From positions 1 through 30,452 of the forward strand of contig JBEDUI010000068.1 of the NCBI GenBank assembly GCA_040414495.1: a stretch of 30,452 bases of DNA, written 5' to 3'. This document shows, in pieces, positions 16,110-24,584 of this stretch. A program made the position numbers and the translations under genes. The notes under the pieces were generated by a model. That model did not search any database and was not told the DNA's origin. It saw only the letters and a list, made by a program, of their open reading frames with translations. The DNA comes from DATAVB01 sp040414495. Its GTDB lineage: Bacteria; Actinomycetota; Actinomycetes; Mycobacteriales; QHCD01. The number at the start of each line of letters is the position of its first letter. Within the stretch, counting starts at the first letter, position 1.

Positions 16110-18240
16110 GCGCGAGCCGAGCCCGGGCCCGGCGCAGCAGTCGCGGCGCGTACCAGGCGTGCGGTCCCAGGACCCGCATGGCCGCGGGCACCAGGATCGC
16201 GCGCACCAGGGTGGCGTCGATGAGGATGGCCAGACCCGCGCCGAGCCCGAACAGCTGCAGGAAGTTCACGCTGCCGACCATGAACGCGAAGAACGTCACC
16301 GCGAGCAGGCTGGCGGCCGCCGTGACGATCCGCCCGGTCCGGGCCAGGCCTGAGCTCACGGCTTCGGCCGTATCGGCGCCGGCATCGTGCAGCTCCTTGA
16401 TCCGGCTCGTCACGAACACCTCGTAATCCATCGACAACCCGAACGCCACGCAGAACAGCAACACGGTCATCGCGGTGTCGGTCGGCGTCGCGGTGAAGCC
16501 GAGCAGGCCGGAGAAATGCCCGTGCTGGAACACCCACACCACCACGCCCAGCGTCGCCGACAGGCTCAATGCGCTCAGCAGTAGCGCCCGCAGCGGCTGC
16601 ACGACGCTGCCGGTGAACAGGAACAGCAGCACGAACGTGGTCAACGCGATCATCGGGATCGCGATCATCAGCCGGCTGGAGATGACGCTGTTGTTGTCGA
16701 CCAGTTGCGCGGTATCTCCGCCCACCAGCGTGCTGACCTCACCCGGCGCCGGTACGTCGCGGATCTGCCGGACCAGGTCCTGCGCCGCCAGCGAGGTCGG
16801 ATCGAGCCGGGTGTCGACCACGAAGAGGGCCGCGTCCGGTCGGGTCAGGTCGCGCTGGGTCGCCGGGCCGGCCGGATGGCCGCCAACGAACTGACCGGCC
16901 CCGGCCTGCACCGCGCTCACCCCGTGTAGCTCGGACAGCGAGCGGGCGTACGACGCGGTGGCGGAGCGGTCCAGCGGCGCCGTCGTGATGACCGAGATCT
17001 GGCTCGTACCGGCCCCGCCGAACTCGGACCGCAGCACGTCGCCGACCTGGCGCGAGGCGACGCTGGTCCGCAGTACCCGGTCGTCGGGCGAGCCGAAATG
17101 CAGGCTGCCCAGCGGAATCGCCAGCACGACCAGCAGTGCCACAACGGGCAGTGCGGTACGGGCCGGGTGCCGCATGACCGCGCGGGCGATGCGGCCCCAG
17201 ATCGGCGCCTCGATGCGTTCCGGCGAGAACCACGGCATCTTTCCGGCGTTGACCCGATGCCCGAGCAGCGCGAGCACCGCCGGCGTCACGAGCACCGCGG
17301 CCAACGCGGCGATCACGACCACCCCGATTCCGGCGTACGCGAACGAGCGCAGGAAGTACTGCGGGAACACCAGAAGCGCGGCCAGTGCGACCGCGACCGT
17401 CGACGCGGAGAACAGGATCGTCCGACCGGCAGTGGCGACCGTACGGCGGACCGCCTCCTGCACCGAGTCGCCGGCGGCCAACCGCTCGCGGTACCGGCTC
17501 ACCAGCAGCAGGCCGTAGTCGATGCCCAGCCCGAGCCCGAGGCCGGTGGTGAGGTTGATGGCGAAGATCGACACGTTGGTCACGTCGGCCAGCAAGGACA
17601 GCTCAGCGAACGTACCGAGGATCGCGATGCCGCCGATCATCAACGGCAGCAGCGCCGAGACCAGGCTGCCGAACACGAACAGCAGCAGCACCAGCAGGAT
17701 CGGTACGGCGATCGCCTCGGCCAGCGCGAGGGAGCGGCCGACCGTGCCGCCGACGTCGTGGTTGAACCCGGCATCGCCACCGGCTCTGATGCTGTACGCG
17801 GAGGTGGAGTGGGCATAGCGGTCGATGAGCGCGTTGTTCGCGCTGTCGTTGCCCTTGGTCCGGACCAGGACGAGCGCGTCCCGTCCATTGTGAGATTTCA
17901 GGTTCGCAGTCTTGCCCGGCCAGTACGACTGGACGCCGGACACGCTTTTGGCGCCATTGAGTGAGTGGGTGAGGCTGGCGCCAGCGGCGCTGGTGGTCGG
18001 CGAGTCGACCGTGCCAGTGCGGGCGTGGACCAGGAAGACCAGGTCGTTCTGCCCACCGAACTTCTTGTCGATGAGGTTTTGCGCCTGTACGGATTCTGAG
18101 TGCGGATCGTCCTGGCCGCCGTTCTGCAGCTTGCCGAACGCCCCGAAGCCGAGCACGGCCGCGGCGATGAGCAGGACGAATGCGGTCACCAGTACCAGCC
18201 GCGCTCTGCGCACCAAGACGGTGCCAAGTCGAGACAGCAT
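16096..18240 (-). CDS. MmpL family RND transporter
   Basis: A 714-residue inner-membrane exporter with two MMPL halves. Each half has a single N-terminal helix, a periplasmic loop and a five-helix bundle. The conserved proton-relay pairs are D241-Y242 (LGLGIDYGLLLVSRYRERL) and D605-Y606 (FGLSMDYEVFVTSRIKEL). MmpL proteins export lipids or drugs using the proton gradient. No mmpS or lipid synthesis gene is nearby, so cargo is unknown. ATG 18240 (MLSRLGTVLVRRARLVL) is the typical start, with GAAGGGAC upstream; the frame continues to 18414 through the divergent promoter and was not used. A TetR gene is divergent, with a clear operator between them. Confidence 0.95.
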   Translation of the reverse strand: MLSRLGTVLVRRARLVLVTAFVLLIAAAVLGFGAFGKLQNGGQDDPHSESVQAQNLIDKKFGGQNDLVFLVHARTGTVDSPTTSAAGASLTHSLNGAKSVSGVQSYWPGKTANLKSHNGRDALVLVRTKGNDSANNALIDRYAHSTSAYSIRAGGDAGFNHDVGGTVGRSLALAEAIAVPILLVLLLFVFGSLVSALLPLMIGGIAILGTFAELSLLADVTNVSIFAINLTTGLGLGLGIDYGLLLVSRYRERLAAGDSVQEAVRRTVATAGRTILFSASTVAVALAALLVFPQYFLRSFAYAGIGVVVIAALAAVLVTPAVLALLGHRVNAGKMPWFSPERIEAPIWGRIARAVMRHPARTALPVVALLVVLAIPLGSLHFGSPDDRVLRTSVASRQVGDVLRSEFGGAGTSQISVITTAPLDRSATASYARSLSELHGVSAVQAGAGQFVGGHPAGPATQRDLTRPDAALFVVDTRLDPTSLAAQDLVRQIRDVPAPGEVSTLVGGDTAQLVDNNSVISSRLMIAIPMIALTTFVLLFLFTGSVVQPLRALLLSALSLSATLGVVVWVFQHGHFSGLLGFTATPTDTAMTVLLFCVAFGLSMDYEVFVTSRIKELHDAGADTAEAVSSGLARTGRIVTAAASLLAVTFFAFMVGSVNFLQLFGLGAGLAILIDATLVRAILVPAAMRVLGPHAWYAPRLLRRARARLALSES

Positions 18241-18291
18241 TCCCGGTCGTCCCTTCGCTGAGAGCTCCGAGACGGTGAGCCCCGAAGCAAT

Positions 18292-18306
18292 GTTTACTCC
18301 GTAAAC
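18292..18306. promoter_or_regulatory. TetR-type operator
   Basis: GTTTAC-TCC-GTAAAC is a perfect inverted repeat with a 3-base centre, located 52 bases before the mmpL start and 92 before the tetR start. GTTTAC...GTAAAC sites are a familiar operator form for TetR proteins. A nearby 10-bp palindrome CATTCGAATG (18326-18335) is a second, weaker candidate. Confidence 0.65.
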
Positions 18307-18397
18307 TTCATCCGGGACAGCGTTGCATTCGAATGATGACACTGTCAACTTCGAGATTCTGGTGGCACGATGGGGCAAGTGAAAGAGAGGGCAGCCG

Positions 18398-19063
18398 GTG
18401 GATAGTACGGACAAAGTGGACGGTCAGGTCGGTCAGGTCGAAGGCGGCGCGCCCGTGCGGCGCCGCGACAGCTACCACCACGGCGATCTGCGCAACGCGT
18501 TGATCGACGCGGCCACCGAGTTGGCCCGCAAGGGCGGACCGGAGGCGGTGGTGCTACGCGAGGCGGCGCGGCACGTCGGAGTGTCGGCCACGGCCGCGTA
18601 CCGGCATTTCGCCAGTCACGCCGACCTGATCGCCGCGGTCAAGGAACGGTCGCTGGCCGCTCTGGCCACCTCGATGCGGGCCGAGTTGGCCGAACTCGAG
18701 CCGACCGGCGACCCGCGGGTCGATGCGACGAACCGGCTCAGCGCACTGGGTCGGGCCTACGTCCACTTCGCGTTGAGCAACACCGGGCTGTTCCGGACCG
18801 CGTTCTTCCACCGGGAGGTGATCAAGGACAAACCGCCGCAGCGGACCGACACCGCCTACGAGCTGTTGGCCGCCGCGGTCGAGGGCTTGGCGAGCGCGGG
18901 CGTGCTGCCGCCCGAGCGCCGGGCGCACACCGAGACCGCGGCCTGGGCCGCCGTACACGGGCTGTCGGTGCTGATGCTGGACGGCCCGCTGCGGGCCATG
19001 CCCGAATCCGAACGGGAGGCGGCGCTGAACCGTACCGTTCAGGTGGTCATTCAGGGAGTGTGA
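18398..19063 (+). CDS. TetR/AcrR family repressor of mmpL (predicted)
   Basis: A 221-residue regulator. The DNA-binding domain is at about residues 24-72: YHHGDLRNALIDAATELARK, then EAARHVGVSATAAYRHFASH. The YHHGDLR and AYRHF signatures mark the group whose C-terminal domain is TetR_C_33/WHG-like. The ligand domain contains AYVHFALSNTGLFRTAFF, typical of that group. It is divergent from mmpL across 157 bases that hold an inverted repeat, so it most likely represses mmpL and itself until a substrate binds. GTG 18398 has GAGAGG at a good distance. The function of the ligand is unknown. Confidence 0.9.
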   Translation: MDSTDKVDGQVGQVEGGAPVRRRDSYHHGDLRNALIDAATELARKGGPEAVVLREAARHVGVSATAAYRHFASHADLIAAVKERSLAALATSMRAELAELEPTGDPRVDATNRLSALGRAYVHFALSNTGLFRTAFFHREVIKDKPPQRTDTAYELLAAAVEGLASAGVLPPERRAHTETAAWAAVHGLSVLMLDGPLRAMPESEREAALNRTVQVVIQGV

Positions 19064-19104
19064 ACGGAGTCCATTGTGGATATTGCCGAGTTGATTCGGC
19101 GCGG

Positions 19105-19599
19105 TTACTTCGGTAGCGGCAAACCCCGCGGTGGCACCGGAACCGACTGCACGATAGACGTCGTCGTCTGCCCGTACAGCAGGAACTGGTCCAGTACCTC
19201 CTCGATAGTGTCCACAGTGGACGTATGCAGCTTGAGTAGGAAGCAGTCTTCGCCGGTGATTCGGTAGCACTCGACCACCTGCGGCAGTTCCTGGGCCAGC
19301 GCGGCGACCTTGGGCAGTTGACCGGGCGCGGGGCGGATCCGGACCCAGGAGGCGACCGGAAACCCCAGTGCGGCCGAGTCGAGCACCACTCGGTAGCCGG
19401 CGATGACGCCGGCCCGCTCGAGCCGCTGCACCCGCTCGGTGACCGCGGGCGCTGACATCCGGACCCGGCGGGCCAACTCCGACATCGTCATCCGCGGATT
19501 GGCCCGTAATTCCTCCAATAACGCCACGTTCACCTTGTCCAACAGGCCATCCGTGGAATTGAAGGTCGATCCGGGCCGCGGCCGTTGATGCGTAACCAA
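19105..19599 (-). CDS. Lrp/AsnC family transcriptional regulator
   Basis: A 164-residue Lrp-type protein. The helix-turn-helix spans about residues 21-65 (LLDKVNVALLEELRANPRMT, SELARRVRMSAPAVTERVQRLERAGVI). The rest is the RAM/AsnC ligand domain, with VECYRITGEDCFLLKLHTST, where effectors such as amino acids bind. The start is TTG 19599: GGAGG lies 7 bases upstream and no ATG or GTG fits. It is divergent from an EamA/RhtA-type exporter about 60 bases away, an arrangement usual for Lrp regulators of amino-acid export, so that gene is the probable target. Confidence 0.9.
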   Translation of the reverse strand: MVTHQRPRPGSTFNSTDGLLDKVNVALLEELRANPRMTMSELARRVRMSAPAVTERVQRLERAGVIAGYRVVLDSAALGFPVASWVRIRPAPGQLPKVAALAQELPQVVECYRITGEDCFLLKLHTSTVDTIEEVLDQFLLYGQTTTSIVQSVPVPPRGLPLPK

Positions 19600-19662
19600 T
19601 TGAGGGCCTCCACTCGTGATGTCGCCATTCCGCTGGCGGAGGTTTCCTCGGATCATGCTCCT

Positions 19663-20520
19663 GTGGCATACGGCGAGGCAACGCGGACGCGCGATCGGGT
19701 GCCGCCACAGGCGTATTTCTGCATCAGTGCGGTCTTCCACTACCTCGGTCCGGCGCTCGCGGTCCTGCTCTTCGCGCATGTCGCGGTGCTGGGCGTGGCG
19801 TGGCTGCGGATCTTCGGCGCGGCCCTCGTGTTCGCCCTGTGGCGACGGCCATGGCGGGTCGTGCGCCGGCTCGATCGTGCTCAGCGCCGAACCCTGGTGG
19901 CTTTCGCCGCGGTATTGGCGGTGATGAATTCGCTGTTCTATTTGGCGGTGGATCGGTTGCCGTTGGCTACGGTCGGCGCGATTGAATTCCTCGGCACGAT
20001 TGCGTTGGCCGCGATAGGGGTGCGCAGTTGGCGCAATACCGCGGCTTTGCTATTGGCGGCCGGCGGCGTTGTGGTGCTGACGAATATTGCTGTTACCGGG
20101 CAGCCGTGGGGTTTTGTTTTCGCATTCGGTAATTGCGCATTGTTCATGTTGTACGTCGTGCTCGGCCATCGGGTCGCCAATTCCGGCGTCAGCGGCATCG
20201 ATCTGCTCGGGGTTGCGATGCTGGTCGCCGCGGTGATCGCCGCGCCGTGGGGATTCTGGTACGCGATTCCGGCGCTTATTGATCCACGGTGGTTGGCGGC
20301 CGGAATTGTGGTGGGAATTTGTTCGTCGGTAATTCCGTACGTTATCGACCAGGTCGTGATGGCCGGCCTGCCGCGGGCCACATTCGCCCTCATGCTGGCG
20401 ATTCTGCCGGCCTGCGCGACCATTATCGGTGCGATCGTGCTCGGCCAGATACCGTCGTTCGTCGACTGTTGCGGAATTCTTCTGGTCATTGCCGGGGTCG
20501 CGGTGCACCGGCCGGCCTGA
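19663..20520 (+). CDS. EamA/DMT-superfamily exporter, RhtA-like
   Basis: A 285-residue membrane protein with ten predicted helices in two EamA repeats (for example FCISAVFHYLGPALAVLLFAHVAVLGVAWLRI at the start, and IPYVIDQVVMAGLPRATFALMLAILPACATIIGAIVLGQ in the second half). RhtA relatives export threonine, homoserine and other amino acids or small metabolites. The frame is open to ATG 19588, which would overlap the start of the divergent Lrp gene. The codons before 19663 have only about half G or C at the third position, whereas after it the figure rises, so GTG 19663 is preferred; GTG 19699 is also possible. Regulation by the adjacent Lrp protein is likely. Confidence 0.85.
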   Translation: MAYGEATRTRDRVPPQAYFCISAVFHYLGPALAVLLFAHVAVLGVAWLRIFGAALVFALWRRPWRVVRRLDRAQRRTLVAFAAVLAVMNSLFYLAVDRLPLATVGAIEFLGTIALAAIGVRSWRNTAALLLAAGGVVVLTNIAVTGQPWGFVFAFGNCALFMLYVVLGHRVANSGVSGIDLLGVAMLVAAVIAAPWGFWYAIPALIDPRWLAAGIVVGICSSVIPYVIDQVVMAGLPRATFALMLAILPACATIIGAIVLGQIPSFVDCCGILLVIAGVAVHRPA

Positions 20521-20583
20521 CCGCGTCGGGCCAACCCGGCCCCGCCGCGCCCGCTGCCCAGGCTCACCCCTCCCGCCGCGCCC

Positions 20584-20756
20584 GCGGCCCAGCCTCGCCC
20601 CTCGCAGCTACCCGGACTGGCCTCTCGCAGCTACCCGGACTTGCCCTTTTCGCCTGGCCAGACTCGCCTCTCGCGCGTGCCAGACTCGCGCCTCGCCACC
20701 TGCCCGGACTCGCCTCTCGCGCATGCCCGGACTCGCCCCTTTCGCCTGCCCAGAAT
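20584..20756. repeat. Degenerate tandem repeat array A (about 8 units of 20-25 bp)
   Basis: Contiguous units start at 20584, 20604, 20627, 20652, 20673, 20695, 20719 and 20744 (the last partial). A typical unit reads GCNNNTGCCCGGACTCGCC followed by TCTC. Units are 20-25 bases and drift in sequence, with no unique spacers between them. The first codons of any reading frame through it give only low-complexity peptide, and no ribosome site is present. It begins just after the EamA gene. Confidence 0.7.
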
Positions 20757-20757
20757 T

Positions 20758-20831
20758 TGTTGATCATGAAGTTCCCGACGAAATTGGCGGCGTGTCGCCG
20801 GCGTGTCGCGCAGGGAACCTCATGATCAACA
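20758..20831. repeat. Long inverted repeat (19-bp arms) forming a stem-loop
   Basis: Left arm TGTTGATCATGAAGTTCCC (20758-20776) and right arm GGGAACCTCATGATCAACA (20813-20831) are complementary apart from one A/C position. The 36-base spacer can itself fold (GGCG...CGCC). It is AT-richer than the surroundings. Sequences with a GTTGATCATGA core recur between genes in several actinomycetes as I remember them, so this may be a REP-like interspersed element or a terminator-like structure. Confidence 0.8.
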
Positions 20832-20842
20832 TTTGCGGGGGA

Positions 20843-21057
20843 CGAAAAGGGCCGGCGGTGCCGGGCCGGCCCGGTCGAAAAGGGCCGGCGGCGCCAGGCC
20901 GGGCTCGTCGAAAACGGCCCGTCGAAAAGGGCCGGCGGTGCCGGGCCGGGCTCGTCGAAAACGGCCCGTCGAAAAGGGCTGGCGGCGCTGGGCGGGCTCA
21001 TCGAAAAGGGCCTGTCGAAAAGGGCTTGGCGAAAAGGGTTTGGCGAAAAGCGTCTGG
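20843..21057. repeat. Tandem repeat array B built on a CGAAAAGGGC core (8 units)
   Basis: The core CGAAAAGGGC (or a one- or two-base variant) begins units at 20843, 20876, 20923, 20970, 21002, 21016, 21030 and 21044. Unit lengths are 33, 47, 47, 32, 14, 14, 14 and 14 bases. The two 47-base units differ at only two positions and contain a second core, CGAAAACGGC. The four 14-base units form a clean short-period run at the right end. No gene, start signal or unique spacers are seen. Confidence 0.75.
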
Positions 21058-21325
21058 CGGCACGGGCGCTGCGGGTGGCCGGGGCGCTGCGGGGTGGGCC
21101 GCGAGGTCGCCCCGGGTTGGCGGACTCGCGATGAGCACCTGCACGGTGTTGTCGGCGGCATCGATTACGGTTGTCTGCGCCCGTCCGTACGACCGATGAT
21201 CGCCGCAGAACGGCGATGTCACAGGGAGTGTGTAGCAGCCGTGTCACCAAGTCCCGTCGGCGTTCTGCAGGAAGAATCGGGTCTGCCAGCGAGACTGATC
21301 GTGACCGGATCGGCTCGTTCGATCG
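21058..21325. other. Non-coding stretch upstream of the helicase gene
   Basis: No supported gene was found here. It holds one hairpin, ATCGCCG (21199-21205) with CGGCGAT (21211-21217) around CAGAA, without a T run. The region presumably carries the helicase promoter, but no convincing -35/-10 pair is visible. Confidence 0.5.
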
Positions 21326-23029
21326 GTGACTGAGCCCACCAGGGGGCTGCGTACCTGGCAGCGTGAGGCGCTCGACGCCTACGCTGCTGCCGGCGCGCCC
21401 AACGACTTCCTCGTCACCGCGACCCCGGGCGCGGGCAAGACCGCCTTCGCGCTCACGTTGGCCCGCGGTTTGCTTGACCGCAAGGCGATCCGGCGCATCA
21501 TCGTCGTCTGCCCGACCGATCACTTGCGGGTGCAGTGGGCCGAAGCGGCCAACCGGTTCGGGATCGCGCTCGACCCGTCGCTGCCCAACCAGGTCGGCCC
21601 GATCGCGGAGGATTTCCACGGCTGTGTGGTGACCTACGCCCAGGTCGCCGCCCGTCCCGCGCTGCACGAACGCCGGGCCACCAGCATGAGCACGCTCGTG
21701 GTGCTCGACGAGATCCACCACGCCGGCGACGGATTGAGCTGGGGCGAGGCGGTGCTGGAGGCGTTCAGTTCGGCCCGCCGTCGGCTGGGCCTGACCGGTA
21801 CGCCGTTCCGGACCTCGGCCAGCGAGAAGATCCCGTTCGTCCGGTACGAGACCGAGCCGGACGGATCGCTGCGCTCGGTCGCGGACTACACGTACGGATA
21901 CACCTCGGCGCTGGCCGATTCGGTGGTGCGCCCGGTGATCTTCGCAGCGTATTCGGGTGTGGCCCGGTGGCGTACCAGCGCCGGCGAGGTGGTAGCGGCT
22001 TCACTGTCCGAGCCGCTGACCCGGGACGCGGAAATGGTGGCGTGGCGCACCGTGCTTGATCCGCGCGGCGACTGGATCCGGCACGTCTGCGTCGCCGCCG
22101 ACACGCGGTTGACCGAGGTACGCGAGCAGATCCCGGACGCCGGCGCGATGTTGCTCGCCTCGGACCAGGAGCAGGCCCGCGCTTACGCCGACGTACTGGC
22201 CGAGGTGACCGGCGAGCATCCGACCGTGGTGCTCTCCGACGATGCCCGGGCCTCGAGCCGGATCGAGGAGTTCGCCGCGTCGGATGGTCGCTGGCTGGTG
22301 GCGGTACGGATGGTCAGTGAGGGCGTGGACATTCCCCGGCTCAGCGTCGGGATCTGGGCCACGTCGTACCGCACTCCGCTGTTCTTCGCCCAGGCGATCG
22401 GCCGGTTCGTCCGGGCCCGCCACCGCTCGGAAACCGCGACCGTGTTCCTGCCGGCGGTACGGCCGCTGCTGACGATGGCGGCCGAACTGGAAACCGAACG
22501 CGACCACGTACTGGCCGCGCCCAAACAGGCCGACCCCGAGCTGGACGATATCTCCGGTCTGGAGAAGGTCGAGACCGAACGCGGCGAGAACAACGAGTGG
22601 GAAGCGGTCGAGGCCGAGGCCCAGTTCGCGCACGTGCTCTACGGTGGGCGGGCCATGATGGGCGACGCGCCGGCCGAGGTCTCCAGCGCGGACGAGGAAT
22701 TCATCGGCATTCCCGGACTGCTATCGGCCGAGCAGACCGCGGCGTTGCTCAAGAGCCGCGAGGCCGAGGTCAAGAAATTGGCCAGCGTGAAACGGGAAGC
22801 GCCGCCGCGCCCGGAGCCGTCGCCACTGATGCACGAGCAGTCCTCGGCGCTGCGCCGGGAGATCAACCGGCTCGTCGGCCGGATTGCCCGGCAGACCGGT
22901 CAGCCACACGCACAGCTGCATGCGCGGCTGCGGCGCAGCGTCCCGGGTCCGCCTTCGGCCTCGGCGCCGATCGGAATCCTGCAGCAGCGGCGGGACAAGC
23001 TGAAAGAGGAGCTGGCCGGCGGCCGTTAA
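21326..23029 (+). CDS. DEAD/DEAH-box superfamily 2 helicase
   Basis: A 567-residue SF2 ATPase. A Q-like motif (LRTWQREALDAY) comes first, then Walker A ATPGAGKT (32-39), Walker B DEIH at 128-131, motif III-like TGTPFRT from 157, VRMVSEGVDIPRLSVGIWAT (motif V), and QAIGRFVRAR from Q356 (motif VI). The layout resembles stand-alone restriction-enzyme-type or XPB-like helicases. The C-terminal 170 residues are acidic with a coiled-coil-like KSREAEVKKLASVKREA segment and no recognised domain. The role (DNA repair or RNA handling) is unknown, and no nuclease or methylase is adjacent. The start is GTG 21326, without a strong ribosome site. It is convergent with the decarboxylase gene. Confidence 0.9.
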   Translation: MTEPTRGLRTWQREALDAYAAAGAPNDFLVTATPGAGKTAFALTLARGLLDRKAIRRIIVVCPTDHLRVQWAEAANRFGIALDPSLPNQVGPIAEDFHGCVVTYAQVAARPALHERRATSMSTLVVLDEIHHAGDGLSWGEAVLEAFSSARRRLGLTGTPFRTSASEKIPFVRYETEPDGSLRSVADYTYGYTSALADSVVRPVIFAAYSGVARWRTSAGEVVAASLSEPLTRDAEMVAWRTVLDPRGDWIRHVCVAADTRLTEVREQIPDAGAMLLASDQEQARAYADVLAEVTGEHPTVVLSDDARASSRIEEFAASDGRWLVAVRMVSEGVDIPRLSVGIWATSYRTPLFFAQAIGRFVRARHRSETATVFLPAVRPLLTMAAELETERDHVLAAPKQADPELDDISGLEKVETERGENNEWEAVEAEAQFAHVLYGGRAMMGDAPAEVSSADEEFIGIPGLLSAEQTAALLKSREAEVKKLASVKREAPPRPEPSPLMHEQSSALRREINRLVGRIARQTGQPHAQLHARLRRSVPGPPSASAPIGILQQRRDKLKEELAGGR

Positions 23030-23077
23030 AACCGGCTCGTACGGCCATTGAAACCGGCCGCCGGCGGAAATCCAGCG

Positions 23078-24469
23078 TTAGTGCCGGAAGCCCTCGGTCT
23101 GAACCGGGGCGGGCGCGGGCAGCTTCTTCAGCCGTTCAACCGCGGCCGACAGGTCGTCCAGCAGGATATCGGCCAGGTCGCCGCTGAAGCTGTTGCGAAT
23201 GACGATCCGCAGCACGGCCAGGTCCTCCCGGTTGGCCGGGAACGTATACGCGGGCACCGTCCAACCGCGCTCCCGCAGCACCCGGGAGACGTCGAACACG
23301 GTGTAGTTCGTGATCTCCGGCTTGAGCGCGAACGCGAAGACCGGCAGCTCCGAACCGTCGGTCAGCAACCAGAACGGCCCCAGCTCGGCGATCCGGCTCG
23401 ACAGGGACGTGGCGACGTCGCGGCAGTTCTGTTGCACCCGGCGGAATCCCTCGATGCCCAGGCGCAGGAACGTGTAGTACTGCGCCACCACCTGGGCCCC
23501 CGGTCGGGAGAAGTTCAACGCGAACGTCGGCATCTCGCCGCCGAGGTAGTTGACCTTGAACACCAGGTCGTCGGGCAGGGCGGCCTGATCGCGCCACAAA
23601 ATCCAGCCGACTCCGGGATAGATCAGGCCGTACTTGTGCCCGGAGGTATTGATCGAGGCGACCCGGGGCAGCCGGAAATCCCATTCCAAATGCGGGTCGA
23701 GGAACGGCGCGACCATCGCCCCAGACGCCCCGTCGACGTGCACCGGAATGTCCAGTCCGGTGCGTTCCTGCAGGGCATCCAGCGCGTCGCAGATCTCGGC
23801 GATGGGTTCGTAGCTGCCATCGAACGTCGAACCGAGCACACCGACGACGCCGATCGTGTTTTCGTCGCAGTGGCTGACCGCTTCCTCGGCCGAGAGGTGG
23901 TAGCGGTCGCCGGCCATCGGCACGTACCGCGGCTCGACCTCGAAGTAGTTGGCGAATTTCTCCCAACACACCTGGACATTGCTGCCCATGACGATGTTCG
24001 GCCAGACCGTGGCCTTGCTCGCGGCCCGGCGCTTGTGCTGCCAGCGGCGTTTGAGCGCCAAGCCGCCGAGCATCGCCGCCTCGCTCGAGCCGGTGGTCGA
24101 ACAGCCGGTCGCGGACGCGGGGACCGGGGCGTTCCACAACCGGGCCAGCATCGAGACGCAGCGCGACTCTAGCTCCGCGGTCTGCGGGTACTCGTCCTTG
24201 TCGATCATGTTCTTGTCGAAGCACTCGGTCATCAGGACCTTGGCTTCGGGTTCCATCCACGTGCTGACGAACGTGGCCAGGTTGAGCCGGGCGTTGCCGT
24301 CGAGCATCAGCTCGTCGTGCACGATCTGGTACGCCGTAGTCGGCAGCATTTCGTCGGCGGGCATTTCGGTCCGCGGCACCGAGCCGAGATGCACACCCCG
24401 TGAATGCATCGGGTTGACGGCGAGCTCCGCGGAGCGGTGGTTGTCGCCGTTGCCGGGTGTGAGCGGCAC
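23078..24469 (-). CDS. gadB: Glutamate decarboxylase
   Basis: A 463-residue PLP-dependent group II decarboxylase, the normal size for bacterial GadB. Diagnostic parts are GCSTTGSSEAAMLGGLALKRRW (cofactor phosphate region), HVDGASGAMVAPFLDP with the PLP-contacting aspartate, and SINTSGHKYGL with the Schiff-base K279. It converts glutamate to GABA and CO2 with uptake of a proton, so it aids acid resistance or feeds GABA metabolism. No glutamate/GABA antiporter is next to it; the EamA exporter is 3 kb away. GTG 24469 is chosen because GAGGAGG lies just before it. It is divergent from the PyrE-like gene. Confidence 0.95.
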   Translation of the reverse strand: MPLTPGNGDNHRSAELAVNPMHSRGVHLGSVPRTEMPADEMLPTTAYQIVHDELMLDGNARLNLATFVSTWMEPEAKVLMTECFDKNMIDKDEYPQTAELESRCVSMLARLWNAPVPASATGCSTTGSSEAAMLGGLALKRRWQHKRRAASKATVWPNIVMGSNVQVCWEKFANYFEVEPRYVPMAGDRYHLSAEEAVSHCDENTIGVVGVLGSTFDGSYEPIAEICDALDALQERTGLDIPVHVDGASGAMVAPFLDPHLEWDFRLPRVASINTSGHKYGLIYPGVGWILWRDQAALPDDLVFKVNYLGGEMPTFALNFSRPGAQVVAQYYTFLRLGIEGFRRVQQNCRDVATSLSSRIAELGPFWLLTDGSELPVFAFALKPEITNYTVFDVSRVLRERGWTVPAYTFPANREDLAVLRIVIRNSFSGDLADILLDDLSAAVERLKKLPAPAPVQTEGFRH

Positions 24470-24481
24470 AAGTCCTCCTCT

Positions 24482-24523
24482 GGGCTAACCAGGCTGACCA
24501 AACCGGGCTGACCAGGCTGGCCA
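24482..24523. repeat. Two direct repeats in the gadB/PyrE-like divergent promoter
   Basis: GGGCTAACCAGGCTGACCA (24482-24500) and GGGCTGACCAGGCTGGCCA (24505-24523) match at 17 of 19 bases with a 23-base period, about two helix turns. They lie right behind the gadB ribosome site. Paired regulator sites are possible. Confidence 0.45.
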
Positions 24524-24584
24524 CTGCGTGATAACCGTACCGGTCGGGTGATCATGCTGATGCGGCAAGAGCGAGAGGAGCGGT

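Noticed and set aside
20584..21057. Possible CRISPR array
   Set aside because: Units are contiguous and of changing length with no unique spacers, and no cas genes are present.
20564..21721. 385-codon minus-strand frame through the repeat arrays
   Set aside because: Its repetitive peptide simply translates the tandem arrays and its beginning is antisense to the helicase.
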